DNA of 64,000 bases from Candidatus Planktophila lacus (GCA_943331345.2 CALQLF020000001.1:25456-89455); one strand, 5' to 3'. Counted from the stretch's first letter, positions 7,789 through 16,461 are shown. Numbers and translations are program-made. Notes: generated by a model not told the origin, from the sequence alone.

Positions 7789-8355
7789 CTAGTCTTTTTT
7801 CTTCGGGATACGCACCGGACGTTCACCCGTCCAGGCGCGTGCGGTCTGCTTCATGTACTCAAAGGCACTGCGAGCCTGCGCCGAGGCCTCAATTAGTTCA
7901 ATCATGGCGCCTTCGTGCCCGCCATAGCCGGCCGCAAAGTTCGGCCCGCCCACGCCACGCAGGTCGCAGTACGCAAAACGCTGCCCTACTACGGTTTCGC
8001 CGCCCTGAACTACCTGCGGGTGCCAGCCCAGCTGCGTCAACGTGGCTTCCAAGTCATCCACTAGCACACCCACGTGCTGCAGGCCTTCCGGCGCTTTAGC
8101 GAGGAACTCCGTGTAAATGCTCGGCGTGTCGCAGTGCTGCTGCACCAGTTCTATCTGGTGTTCGCCGCTGTAGGCGATGGCTACGCTCATGTCCAACTGC
8201 AGCGGCTTGCCACGGAAGTGGCACTGACCGAACTGCAGATGTTCCATGACGAAGAACGGGCCCACGCCCATCACATCGCTCCACCATTCGGCCGCAGCGC
8301 GCCAGTCGCGCACCACGTAGCCGTTTTGCATGATAGGCCCAAGCAAGCGACTCAT
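7789..8355 (-). CDS. VOC (glyoxalase/dioxygenase-fold) family protein
   Basis: 188 residues from the ATG at 8355; a TTG six codons upstream is possible. Features of the vicinal-oxygen-chelate fold include an early NGYVVRDWRAAAEWWSDVMG, a GEHQIELVQQ strand, LQHVGVLVDDLEATL, and a late GAMIELIEAS containing a Glu in the usual metal-ligand position. VOC proteins are metal-dependent lyases, isomerases or ring-cleavage dioxygenases, and the sequence does not decide which. It follows the acyl-CoA dehydrogenase gene by 37 bp on the same strand, so the two likely form an operon. It ends 9 bp from the convergent ferredoxin gene. The C terminus is lysine-rich. Confidence 0.78.
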   Translation of the reverse strand: MSRLLGPIMQNGYVVRDWRAAAEWWSDVMGVGPFFVMEHLQFGQCHFRGKPLQLDMSVAIAYSGEHQIELVQQHCDTPSIYTEFLAKAPEGLQHVGVLVDDLEATLTQLGWHPQVVQGGETVVGQRFAYCDLRGVGGPNFAAGYGGHEGAMIELIEASAQARSAFEYMKQTARAWTGERPVRIPKKKD

Positions 8356-8392
8356 GGAGCCGCCCGATGGCAAGCACTGGCACCCATACTGC

Positions 8393-9553
8393 TCAACGCC
8401 GCTGGTCGAAGCGACGACCGACCATGGCGCTGGCGATGTTTACCTTCTGGATATCCACGGCGCCACCGGCAATGCCCCAGCCCCAGGCATCGCGCAGACG
8501 ACGTTCCATCGGGTATTCACGCGAATAGCCGTAGCCGCCCATCAACTGCACCGCATGGCCGCAGACTTCGCGGGCAATTTCGTTGGCGAAGCACTTCGCC
8601 ACCGACGACTCAAGGATGCTGGGCAAGCCGGCCTGCGAATTCACCGCAGCGCGATGGATGAGCAAGCGCGCGGCGTCGACGCGGATTTGCATCTCCGCCA
8701 GCTTGATCTGCACTGCCTGGAAATCGACCAGCGGCTTGCCGAACTGGATGCGCTCCTGCACGTACGGCAGGACATCTTCCAGTGCACCACTCGCCTGCCC
8801 CAGCGCCATGGTGGCGTTGCCGCAGCGCTCAAGGTCGAAGGCCTCCATCAACTGCTTGAAGCCACCGGCCGGGACGACGATGTCATCCACGGAAATTTCA
8901 CAATTGTCGAAATACAGGTCGCAGGAAGGCACGCCACGGAACCCCATGAGATGTTCGGGCTTGCCGAAGCGCATGCCGGGGTTGTCCTTTTCGACATACA
9001 CGGCGCCAATGCCCTTCGGACCGGGCGCGTCGGACAAGCGACAGTAGACGACGTAACCGTCCGCATGGCCACCACCCGAACACCAACGCTTGGTGCCGTT
9101 CACCACCACCTTGTCGCCAGTGATGACGCCACGCGTGGTGAGGTCCGTTAGCGCCGAACCGGCGGCCGGCTCGGACATGGACACCGCCACCACTTTTTCG
9201 CCACGGCATACGGCAGGGACCACGCGCTGCTTCAGCTTTTCGCCGGCAAAACGCTCGATGGCGCGCACGGGGCCCACGCAGCTTTCAAACACCGGAAAGG
9301 CAACAGCGCCCGATACTTTCGCGAATTCTTCGATAACCAACAGGGCCTCGAGGTTGCCAAGGCCCAGACCACCGTATTGCTCGGGGATGTTGATGCCCAG
9401 AAAACCCATCGACCCATATTCATGGATGAGTTCATGCGACGGCGGTTCGCCGGTTTCCTCGATCTCCTTCGCCAGCGCCGGCAACCGCTCCCGGGCGTAC
9501 TTGCGCGCTGCTTCCTGGAGGGCCTTCTGCTCGTCAGTCAACTGAAAGTTCAT
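8393..9553 (-). CDS. Acyl-CoA dehydrogenase
   Basis: 386 residues from MNFQLTDEQK, the typical family start; a 43-residue upstream extension is rejected as untypical. It shows the FAD/substrate segments VAVSMSEPAAGSALTDL and GTKRWCSGGG, and the C-terminal QLMGGYGYSREYPMERRLRD. The catalytic base of medium-chain enzymes (Glu in xYEGTxxIQ) is Gly363 here, whereas E242 in AFDLERCG matches the isovaleryl-CoA-type base. It therefore probably dehydrogenates a branched or cyclic acyl-CoA (inference). It is divergent from the CoA-transferase gene, 88 bp away, which would make its substrate. Electrons would go to ETF, which is not encoded here. Confidence 0.9.
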   Translation of the reverse strand: MNFQLTDEQKALQEAARKYARERLPALAKEIEETGEPPSHELIHEYGSMGFLGINIPEQYGGLGLGNLEALLVIEEFAKVSGAVAFPVFESCVGPVRAIERFAGEKLKQRVVPAVCRGEKVVAVSMSEPAAGSALTDLTTRGVITGDKVVVNGTKRWCSGGGHADGYVVYCRLSDAPGPKGIGAVYVEKDNPGMRFGKPEHLMGFRGVPSCDLYFDNCEISVDDIVVPAGGFKQLMEAFDLERCGNATMALGQASGALEDVLPYVQERIQFGKPLVDFQAVQIKLAEMQIRVDAARLLIHRAAVNSQAGLPSILESSVAKCFANEIAREVCGHAVQLMGGYGYSREYPMERRLRDAWGWGIAGGAVDIQKVNIASAMVGRRFDQRR

Positions 9554-9641
9554 GAACTCGTCCTCGTCGGTAATGGTCTCGAACCTGATTGTGCCATCAT
9601 CCGAGCACACGGCAGCAGTGGCGCTGCCCGGCGAGGAAAAG

Positions 9642-10871
9642 ATGACTGTGAATGCAATGATGGAAGGCGCGCCGCAAGGCATTCTCGCTGGTGTGCGAGT
9701 TCTGGACTTTGGCCGCTATGTGGCCGGCCCCTACTGCGCCACTTTGCTGGGCTATCTGGGCGCCGAAGTCATTCGCGTGGAACGCCGCGAAGGTGGTGAA
9801 GACCGTTATATCGCCCCCGTCACCCCGCAGGGTGAAGGCGCCGTATTCCTGCAATGCAGCCCCAACAAGCGCTCGCTCACGCTGGACCCCACCACGCCGC
9901 AAGGCCGTGAAGTGGTGCATCGCTTGGTAGCTACCGCCGATATCGTCGTGGCGAATTTGCCGGCCGCCGCCCTGCGCCAGTTCGGGCTCGATTACGCCAC
10001 GCTCTGCACGGTAAAGCCGGACATCATTCTGGTGACGCAAAGTGCCTTTGGGGATGGCGGCCCTTACGCCACGCGTGGCGGCTTCGATGGCGTGGGCCAA
10101 GCCATGAGTGGCTCCATGTACATCACGGGCACGCCGGGCAATCCGGTGAAGGGTGCGGCACCGTACGTCGACTACACCACCGCTTCGCTCTCCGCTTTCG
10201 GTGCTTTGGCTGCATTGCTGGAAAAGCGGCAGACCGGCCGTGGCCAGCACGTGCAGGCGGCGCTGCTGTCCACCGCTCTCGCGGTCTTCAACTCGCATCT
10301 CGTCGAACAAGGCGTCACCGGCATCAATCGCGTAGGCACCGGCAACCGCGTGCAGACCTCGGCCCCTTCCGATGTTTTCGCCACCAGCGACGGCCATGTG
10401 CTGATGCACACCGTCGGCAACGGCCTCTTCAAACGCTGGGCCAAGCTGATGGCCAAGGACGGCGACGACCCGGCGCACTGGACAGACGACCCGCTGTTCC
10501 AATCGGACCAATCCCGCGCGGACCATGCCGAACCTATCCTCGAGCGCACGCGCCAATGGTGCGCGGCGCGCACTACCGCCGAGGCGGTGCTTCAACTGGA
10601 AGCCATCGGCCTGCCCGGCGGGCCCGTGTACACCCCGCAGCAAGCGCTGGACGACCCACAGGTGGCTGCGATGGGGTTCCTCCGTGCTGTGGATTACCCC
10701 GGCTTGCCGCGCCCCGCTCCGGTGGCCGACATTCCGCTGAAGTTCTCGCACTCGCCCGTGGGTATTCGCACTTCGCCCCCCACCCTCGGCGCGGATACGG
10801 ACAGCGTGTTGGCGGAACTGGGCTACGACAACGCCGCCATCGCCGCACTGCGAACTGCCCAAGTGGTCTGA
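9642..10871 (+). CDS. Family III CoA-transferase (CaiB/BaiF)
   Basis: 409 residues from the ATG at 9642, which has GAGGAAAAG just upstream; the longer reading would overlap the divergent gene. Family III pattern: GVRVLDFGRYVAGPYC at the N terminus, LGAEVIRVE, and the catalytic aspartate D177 in PYVDYTTASL. These enzymes move CoA between a carboxylic acid and a CoA donor such as succinyl-CoA, activating substrates for beta-oxidation-like steps. It pairs with the divergent acyl-CoA dehydrogenase and the downstream thiolase genes, an arrangement resembling benzylsuccinate bbs genes. It ends 59 bp from the convergent GST gene. Confidence 0.9.
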   Translation: MTVNAMMEGAPQGILAGVRVLDFGRYVAGPYCATLLGYLGAEVIRVERREGGEDRYIAPVTPQGEGAVFLQCSPNKRSLTLDPTTPQGREVVHRLVATADIVVANLPAAALRQFGLDYATLCTVKPDIILVTQSAFGDGGPYATRGGFDGVGQAMSGSMYITGTPGNPVKGAAPYVDYTTASLSAFGALAALLEKRQTGRGQHVQAALLSTALAVFNSHLVEQGVTGINRVGTGNRVQTSAPSDVFATSDGHVLMHTVGNGLFKRWAKLMAKDGDDPAHWTDDPLFQSDQSRADHAEPILERTRQWCAARTTAEAVLQLEAIGLPGGPVYTPQQALDDPQVAAMGFLRAVDYPGLPRPAPVADIPLKFSHSPVGIRTSPPTLGADTDSVLAELGYDNAAIAALRTAQVV

Positions 10872-10930
10872 AAGAACCTCGGCGAGACCCGGAACCATCA
10901 GACCATCACCAAGCCCGAGTAGCGCCGATT

Positions 10931-11869
10931 TCAAACCGGCGTGATGCGGTAACCCAGCCGCGGGAAGTGCACCACCACCTCGCCCACGGCGGAGTGTTCA
11001 CGGCGCAAGGCAATGCGCGTTGGCGTTGCCACTACTACCTGTCCCACCACTTCGCCGCGACGGGTGTCGTCCGGGGTAACAGCCACGGTTTGCCCGGCTT
11101 GCAATCCCTGCACATCAGCGGGGTCCACTTGCTCTGCCGTCAGCGGCGCCGAGGCCAGCGCCACAGCAAGCGCATCAGCTGCTGGCAGTTCAGTGCGCTT
11201 CCCGTGCCCGATGGCTGCGCAACGTGCTTCCCAGGCGTGCAACGCCGGAAAGCCCGCCAGCAAAGCAGCCGCTTGGTCGGGCAGGTTCTGCCGCAACATC
11301 CATGTGAAGGGCCAGGCCTGTATGTCCGCCAGCCCCGGCCGTCCGCCCATCAGGTATGGCCGGCCATCCTGCAATTGCTCTTCGAGTAGCGAGGCGTGTG
11401 CACGGTACTGGCTACGGGCCTGCACGAGGTTTTCAGCGGCAGCGCCGAAGTCGATGTCCGGAAACAGTTGCTCGCGGTCCTTGCGGAATTCGTCAGGCCA
11501 GAACGGCAAGGCCACGCCGAGAACCACGCCGAGGCCGGTGCGAAAAAACGCATCGGCCCAACGCACCATCATCCGTTCCATCGCGCCGTGCACCACGGGC
11601 ACCAACGGCGGCTCCGGCAGCAACCGGTCCAGTTCGCGGGCGATGAGCTGCGAGTCGACATACACATCGCTGCCGACCTGCAACACTGGTGTGCCGCGGT
11701 AACCTCCCGTCAAGGCCATCACCGCATCCTTCGGCGGCATCATGGGCATTTCTACCGAATGGTAAGCAGCACCCTTGATGCCAAGCATCATGAGGGCCTT
11801 CTGCGAAAACGGCGAGGCATCGTACTGATGCAGGATGAGGCTGGTAGCAGTGGGTGCGTTTTCCATCAT
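10931..11869 (-). CDS. Glutathione S-transferase-like protein with extra C-terminal beta domain
   Basis: 312 residues. Residues ~10-85 are a thioredoxin-fold GST N-domain (YDASPFSQKALMMLG, GGYRGTPVLQVG, DSQLIARELDR), followed by a helical GST C-domain to ~225. About 85 further residues (LQAGQTVAVTPDD, GEVVVHFPRLGYRITPV) are not part of normal GSTs. The gene at 12591 has the same architecture, so the two are paralogues. The start overlaps the preceding GST stop (ATGA), indicating translational coupling. Glutathione transferases in catabolic clusters open epoxides, dehalogenate, isomerise or cleave ethers; the reaction here is unknown. Confidence 0.82.
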   Translation of the reverse strand: MMENAPTATSLILHQYDASPFSQKALMMLGIKGAAYHSVEMPMMPPKDAVMALTGGYRGTPVLQVGSDVYVDSQLIARELDRLLPEPPLVPVVHGAMERMMVRWADAFFRTGLGVVLGVALPFWPDEFRKDREQLFPDIDFGAAAENLVQARSQYRAHASLLEEQLQDGRPYLMGGRPGLADIQAWPFTWMLRQNLPDQAAALLAGFPALHAWEARCAAIGHGKRTELPAADALAVALASAPLTAEQVDPADVQGLQAGQTVAVTPDDTRRGEVVGQVVVATPTRIALRREHSAVGEVVVHFPRLGYRITPV

Positions 11870-12594
11870 TTCTCTCCAGCAGTCGGTTCGTTGTTCGCAT
11901 CACTACGCTGACGGAGCTCATCCATCTTCGCAGCGGTTTGGCCATAGAGGTGCGTATCGCCAATGGCATCAGAATGCCGCACGCGCCCATGCAGCATGGC
12001 GCGCTGCACCGCGGGTCGCTCACCAATCGCTTCATACCATCGCTTCACATTCGGGAAGTCGTCCAGCGACTGCCCTTGCCAATCGTGGTGGACCACCCAC
12101 GGCCAGCAAGCCATGTCGGCGATGGAATAATCGTCAGCGATGAATTCGCGGCCCTTTAACTGGTGGTTCAGCACGCCGTACAAACGGTTCACTTCATCGG
12201 TGTAGCGCTGGATGCCATAAGGCACTTTTTCCTTGGCGAACTGGCGAAAGTGATGCGCCTGCCCCGCCATGGGGCCGAGCCCCGCCATTTGCCAGAACAG
12301 CCACTGCAAAGTGCTGTGGCGTCGCAAGGGGTCATGTGGCAGAAACCGGCCACTCCGCTCTGCCAAGTACAGCAAGATGGCACCGGACTCGAACAAGGCC
12401 AGCGGCTCACCTGGCGTATCGTGATCGATGATTGCCGGAATTTTATTGTTCGGGCTGACCGCCAGAAATTCGGGCGTGAACTGCATGCCGCGCGTGATAT
12501 CGACATACGTCAACTTCCAAGGAAGATCCATCTCTTCCAGCGCGATGGCCACTTTCTGCCCATTGGGCGATGGATAGAACAGCAGCTCGATCAT
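11866..12594 (-). CDS. Glutathione S-transferase, YfcG/YghU (Nu-class)-like
   Basis: 242 residues. The N-domain shows FYPSPNGQKVAIALEEM and SPNNKIPAIID, with ALFESGAILLYLAERSG, closely following the disulfide-reductase type YfcG/Ure2p-like GSTs. The C-domain carries the ..YSIADMACWPWV.. motif with the N-cap Asp. It is the middle member of a three-gene GST operon on the minus strand, overlapping both neighbours by four bases. Known relatives bind glutathione or its disulfide and act as peroxidases, reductases or beta-etherases. Its place in the catabolic locus suggests handling an electrophilic intermediate (inference). Confidence 0.88.
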   Translation of the reverse strand: MIELLFYPSPNGQKVAIALEEMDLPWKLTYVDITRGMQFTPEFLAVSPNNKIPAIIDHDTPGEPLALFESGAILLYLAERSGRFLPHDPLRRHSTLQWLFWQMAGLGPMAGQAHHFRQFAKEKVPYGIQRYTDEVNRLYGVLNHQLKGREFIADDYSIADMACWPWVVHHDWQGQSLDDFPNVKRWYEAIGERPAVQRAMLHGRVRHSDAIGDTHLYGQTAAKMDELRQRSDANNEPTAGEK

Positions 12595-13520
12595 GCGCGC
12601 TCCACGCGGTACTGCGCGCGCGGGAAATGTACCACCACGTTACCGGCGCGCTCATCCGTGCGCTGCACGGCTACTTCATGCATTGTGTAGCTGTACAGTT
12701 TGCCGGTCACTGGCGTCTTGCCATAGTCGTCCGGGGTGACCTGTACCGTATCGCCGGCCTGCAAATTCAGGGCAGTGGCCACCTCGTCGCGCAGCGTGAC
12801 ACCTGCCCCCGGCAGTGGTGTGGCGGCACGCGCCACGGCAAGTGCGTCGGTTGCCGAAAGTTCGCTGCGCTGACCATGCCCCAAGGCCAACATGCGGTCG
12901 GCAAAAGCGCGTACCAGCGGGAAGGGCGCTAGCACGTCCGCAACATTGGCCAAGTTGCCGCGCACCATCCAGACGGGGAAGTAGGCGCCAATGTCTGCCC
13001 AACCCGGCGCGCTGCCACCGAGGAAATCCGTCCCCACTGCCAAGGCCTGCTCGAGCGTATCGAGTTGGCTGCGCAACTGGGTATACATATGGGGCACGTC
13101 TTCGCCGAGGCGCGAGAAGTCCATGAAGTTGAAGAAGGCCTTGCGGTCCGCGAGCAGCGGCTCCGGCAACAGACCCAGGTTCGTGCCCATGGCCAATGCC
13201 GCACCGGGGTCGAAGAAACTGCGGTCGGCCCAACTGGCCAGCGCCAGCGCCAAACCACGAGTAGCGCCCGGAAACAGGGTGGGGTTAGGGAACCGGCGTT
13301 CCAGTTCCAGCGCGATCAGGCGGGTGTCGCAATAGATGTCAGCCCCTACCTGCAGCACCGGCGTGCGGCGGTAGCCGCCGGTCAGTGCGGTCAGGTCCGG
13401 CTTGGGCGGCACCATGGGAATGTCGACCGACCGCCAAGCGAGGCCTTTCAGTCCGAACACCAGCCGAATCTTCTCGGCGAACGGCGATGGGTCGAAGTGG
13501 TGCAGGATCAAGTCAGACAT
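12591..13520 (-). CDS. Glutathione S-transferase-like protein with extra C-terminal beta domain
   Basis: 309 residues from the ATG at 13520, which has AGGGGGA upstream. Architecture as in the 10931-11869 protein: GST N-domain (FDPSPFAEKIRLVFGLKG, GGYRRTPVLQVGADI), helical domain, then a ~80-residue C-terminal domain (LNLQAGDTVQVTPDDYG, NVVVHFPRAQYRVERA). It is the first gene of the GST operon and diverges from the Rieske gene at 13687. The intervening 166 bp hold the operator 13583-13608 with -10-like TACTAT (13566-13561) facing this gene. The paralogous pair flanking a classical GST suggests gene duplication within the operon. Confidence 0.82.
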   Translation of the reverse strand: MSDLILHHFDPSPFAEKIRLVFGLKGLAWRSVDIPMVPPKPDLTALTGGYRRTPVLQVGADIYCDTRLIALELERRFPNPTLFPGATRGLALALASWADRSFFDPGAALAMGTNLGLLPEPLLADRKAFFNFMDFSRLGEDVPHMYTQLRSQLDTLEQALAVGTDFLGGSAPGWADIGAYFPVWMVRGNLANVADVLAPFPLVRAFADRMLALGHGQRSELSATDALAVARAATPLPGAGVTLRDEVATALNLQAGDTVQVTPDDYGKTPVTGKLYSYTMHEVAVQRTDERAGNVVVHFPRAQYRVERA

Positions 13521-13582
13521 GGTTCCCCCTGAACCCATGGCCACCCCTTGGCCTCCCCTGATAGTACATACCGCAGACGAGA

Positions 13583-13608
13583 AAAAAAACAGTCAGGCTT
13601 GTTTCTTT
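13583..13608. promoter_or_regulatory. Second copy of the palindromic operator, between divergent promoters
   Basis: AAAAAAACAG, six bases, TTGTTTCTTT: arms pair at 8 of 10 positions, and the central 18 bases match the 7350-7375 site at 16 of 18. On the + strand TATACT (13626-13631) follows after 17 bases as a -10 for the Rieske operon. On the - strand TACTAT (13566-13561) follows after 16 bases for the GST operon. The site thus overlaps both -35 regions. Confidence 0.65.
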
Positions 13609-13686
13609 CACGAGAGGGCATCCCCTATACTCGGTGTGGTCGGCGGCCCTCGGGTCGGCTGGCGTTTTCTTGTCGGAGGTCTACCC

Positions 13687-14961
13687 GTGTCCACGCCCAC
13701 TCCCAGCCCGTCCCGCGAAGAGGTCATGGACCTGCTGCGCGCCGGGATGCAGTACGAATTCGGCCGCACGGGGCCACCGGCAGGCTTCCCGCAGTTTCCA
13801 GTCATCCCCGCCGGCCGCTACACGGACCCGACCTTTCTCGAACTCGAGATGTCGGCCATGTGGAAACGCTCTTGGGTTTACGCCTGCCACCTCGACGAAA
13901 TTCCCGAACCCGGTCACTTCCTGCTGTTCACGCGTCTGGGTTCGCCGGTGCTCATCGTGCACGGCAAGGACGGCGTGGTTCGCGCCTTCTACAACACCTG
14001 CGCGCACCGCGGCGCCCCGTTGGTGCAAACGCCCAGCGGCAAGGTGGAAGGGCTGGTCTGTCAATACCACGGCTGGACCTATGGCCTCGATGGCCGCCTG
14101 ATGAACCTGCGCGACAAGCGCGACTTCGTGGGCCTCGACCTGAACTGCCATTCGCTGGCACCAGTGCGCTGCGAACGGTTCGGCAACTGGATCTTCGTGA
14201 ACGAAGACGCCAATGCGCCAACGCTCGCCGAAAACCTTGGACACATCCCGGGATTCTTCGCGGAGCTGGCACCCGAACAAACGCGCTTCGTGCACAAGAA
14301 GAGTTACCACGTGAAGTGCAACGTGAAGGTGCTGCTAGACGCCTTCCTCGAGGTGTACCACCTGAAGTCCATCCACCAGCACACGGTGGACCGCTTCCTC
14401 GACCATCGCGGCACCACCATTCAGCTGTGGGCTGGTGGCAATTCGCTCATGTTCACGCCGAACCGCCGGCCCGACTGGGAAGACCCAGGCACGCGCGGCA
14501 TGCCCAAGGTGCCGGGCGTCTCCGAGGTCATTGCCAAGAACAATCCCTCGTTCATGTCGTACCCGAACCTCGTCACGCCCGTGGCGGACAGCGGCATCCC
14601 ATTCATCTTGTTCTGGCCCTGCGGCACGCGCGAGATGGAAATCGAAGTAGTGTGGTTCGCGCCGGGAAACAACGGCGAACCGCTGTCTCCGCTGTGGGAA
14701 ACGCGCATCGCGAATTTCGAGCGTATCCTCTACGAAGACACGCAGTTCGCGGAGTTCATCCAGCAGTCGGTCGAATCACCGGGCTTCCGCGGGCTGACGC
14801 TGAACTATCAGGAGCGTCGCATCTACCACTGGCACGAAGAACTGGACCGTCGCATCGGCATCGACCGCGTGCCGGAACACTTGCGCGTGCAGCAAGTGCT
14901 GGCGCCGTTCGTCTCGGCGGCTCCCGTGTCACCACCGCCCGCCGAAGCGGCGACTCCCTAA
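13687..14961 (+). CDS. Rieske non-haem iron ring-hydroxylating oxygenase, alpha subunit
   Basis: 424 residues from GTG at 13687, fixed by GGAGG seven bases upstream; the longer open frame upstream crosses the operator and is not used. Rieske ligands are C105-x-H107 and C125-x2-H128. The catalytic motif is D218-AFLEVYH225-LKSIH230. It is less similar to the other two oxygenases in the window than they are to each other, so it probably acts on a different substrate or step. It heads the operon with the HMGCS-like/DUF35 fusion, thiolase, AhpD-like protein and third Rieske oxygenase. Electron supply could come from the ferredoxin at 7402, which shares its operator. Confidence 0.93.
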   Translation: MSTPTPSPSREEVMDLLRAGMQYEFGRTGPPAGFPQFPVIPAGRYTDPTFLELEMSAMWKRSWVYACHLDEIPEPGHFLLFTRLGSPVLIVHGKDGVVRAFYNTCAHRGAPLVQTPSGKVEGLVCQYHGWTYGLDGRLMNLRDKRDFVGLDLNCHSLAPVRCERFGNWIFVNEDANAPTLAENLGHIPGFFAELAPEQTRFVHKKSYHVKCNVKVLLDAFLEVYHLKSIHQHTVDRFLDHRGTTIQLWAGGNSLMFTPNRRPDWEDPGTRGMPKVPGVSEVIAKNNPSFMSYPNLVTPVADSGIPFILFWPCGTREMEIEVVWFAPGNNGEPLSPLWETRIANFERILYEDTQFAEFIQQSVESPGFRGLTLNYQERRIYHWHEELDRRIGIDRVPEHLRVQQVLAPFVSAAPVSPPPAEAATP

Positions 14962-14964
14962 GCC

Positions 14965-16458
14965 ATGCGCGCGCTGCTCTCTGCCGGTGTCTACCTGCCG
15001 CGAGCACGTCTGCCCCGCAGCACCATTGCCGCGGGCCACGCTTGGTTCAACCCGAACCTGCCGAAAGGCGGCGAACGTACTTACGCCGCTTGGGACGAAG
15101 ACAGCCTGACGTTGGCGGTGGAAGCCGTCCGTGCCTGTACGGCCGATGTATTGGCGAACGGCATTGCCGGTAGTCATCGCCAGTTCGGCGCACTCGCCTT
15201 CGCTTCCACCACCTTCCCCTTCGCCGACCGCAGCAACGCGGGCCTCGTGGCCGCAGCGCTCGGCCGTGAAGGCTTGCTGCAAGCACGCGACCATGGCGGT
15301 TCGCTGCGCGCCGGCACCTCGGCGTTACTCGCGGCCCTGCAGGCACTAGCCGACCCGGCCTGCCCCGAAACGGTCGTGGTTGCCAGCGACACGCGCCAAG
15401 CCAAGCCCGCCAGCCCGCAGGAAAGCCAGTACGGCCACGGCGCCGCAGCCTTCCGTATGGGCCGTGCAACAGATGGCACCGCTGTGCTGGCGGAATACCT
15501 TGGTGGCGCTGCCATCACCGCGGACTTTGTCGACCACCATCGCAGCGATGGCGAAGACTTCGACTACACGCTGGAAGAGCGCTGGGTGCGTGACGAAGCC
15601 TGGGGCAAACTGCTGCCCGGTGCCGTTGGGCCCGCATTGGCGGCTGCGGGTATTGCCGCCAACGCTATCGACCACTGCGTGGTCAACGCTCCTGCCGCCG
15701 CGCAAAAGAAACTCGCCGCACAACTCGGCCTGCGCGAAGGTGTCTTCGTCGACACGCTCGGCAAGACCGTAGGCGACACAGGGACGGCGCAGCCCTTGGT
15801 GCTACTGGCCGCAGCTTTGGAGAAGGCCACGCCAAGTGCCCTGCTGTTGCTCATCGGCTTTGGCCAAGGCATCGATGCTCTGGTGTTCCGCGCGGGCGCG
15901 CTTGCTGGTTGTTCGGCCGCCAGTAATTTCAGCGCGGCGTTGGCCGCTGGCCGGCAAGAGCCCAGCTACACGCGGTACTTGGCGCACCAAGGTCTGCTGG
16001 CGATGGAACTGGGCATGCGTGGCGAGCGCGACAACCGCACGGCGCAGAGCGTGGCTTGGCGTAAGCGCCGCACGGTCACGGCGCTCATCGGTGGCAAGTG
16101 CCGCGATTGCAGCACCGTGCAATATCCTCTTACGCGCGCCTGCGTAAACCCCGACTGCCGCGCTTTCGACACGCAGGAAGAGTTTCCGCTCGCCGATTGT
16201 GCCGCGAAGGTGAAGACCTTCACCGAAGACTGGCTGGCGTTCACGCCGGCGCCACCACTGGTGTATGGCAACGTCGCCTTCGCCGCTGGCGGCAATGCCT
16301 TCATCGAATTCACCGATGCCGCGCCTGGCGAAACCGCTGTCGGCCAGCCCGTGCGCTTCGTGTTCCGCCTGAAGGACCGCGACGCATTACGTGGTTTCCA
16401 TCGCTACTTCTGGAAAGCCGTGCCCGTGTCCCTACACGACCACGGCGAAGGGAACTGA
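14965..16458 (+). CDS. HMG-CoA-synthase-like domain fused to DUF35 zinc-ribbon/OB domain
   Basis: 497 residues. Residues 1-330 follow the thiolase-superfamily HMG-CoA synthase pattern, but the nucleophile position in the xxCxAGTxAL motif is L114 (SLRAGTSALL). The usual catalytic His region reads VVNAPAAAQ, with N241, so this domain probably cannot do thioester condensation. Residues ~355-490 are a DUF35 module with a zinc ribbon (C379, C382, C393, C398) and an OB fold that binds acyl-CoA in known complexes. The gene lies 3 bp after the Rieske gene and 3 bp before the thiolase gene. The trio mirrors the archaeal thiolase/HMGCS/DUF35 complex, here with two parts fused. A scaffold role for the thiolase is likely (inference). 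Confidence 0.85.
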   Translation: MRALLSAGVYLPRARLPRSTIAAGHAWFNPNLPKGGERTYAAWDEDSLTLAVEAVRACTADVLANGIAGSHRQFGALAFASTTFPFADRSNAGLVAAALGREGLLQARDHGGSLRAGTSALLAALQALADPACPETVVVASDTRQAKPASPQESQYGHGAAAFRMGRATDGTAVLAEYLGGAAITADFVDHHRSDGEDFDYTLEERWVRDEAWGKLLPGAVGPALAAAGIAANAIDHCVVNAPAAAQKKLAAQLGLREGVFVDTLGKTVGDTGTAQPLVLLAAALEKATPSALLLLIGFGQGIDALVFRAGALAGCSAASNFSAALAAGRQEPSYTRYLAHQGLLAMELGMRGERDNRTAQSVAWRKRRTVTALIGGKCRDCSTVQYPLTRACVNPDCRAFDTQEEFPLADCAAKVKTFTEDWLAFTPAPPLVYGNVAFAAGGNAFIEFTDAAPGETAVGQPVRFVFRLKDRDALRGFHRYFWKAVPVSLHDHGEGN

Positions 16459-16461
16459 CCC

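Noticed and set aside
9597..10934. Minus-strand open frame of 445 codons opposite the CoA-transferase
   Set aside because: Antisense to a clear family III CoA-transferase; no recognisable protein features.
13548..15173. Plus-strand 541-codon frame overlapping the second Rieske gene
   Set aside because: Arg/Pro/Ala-rich out-of-frame shadow of the Rieske and HMGCS-like genes.
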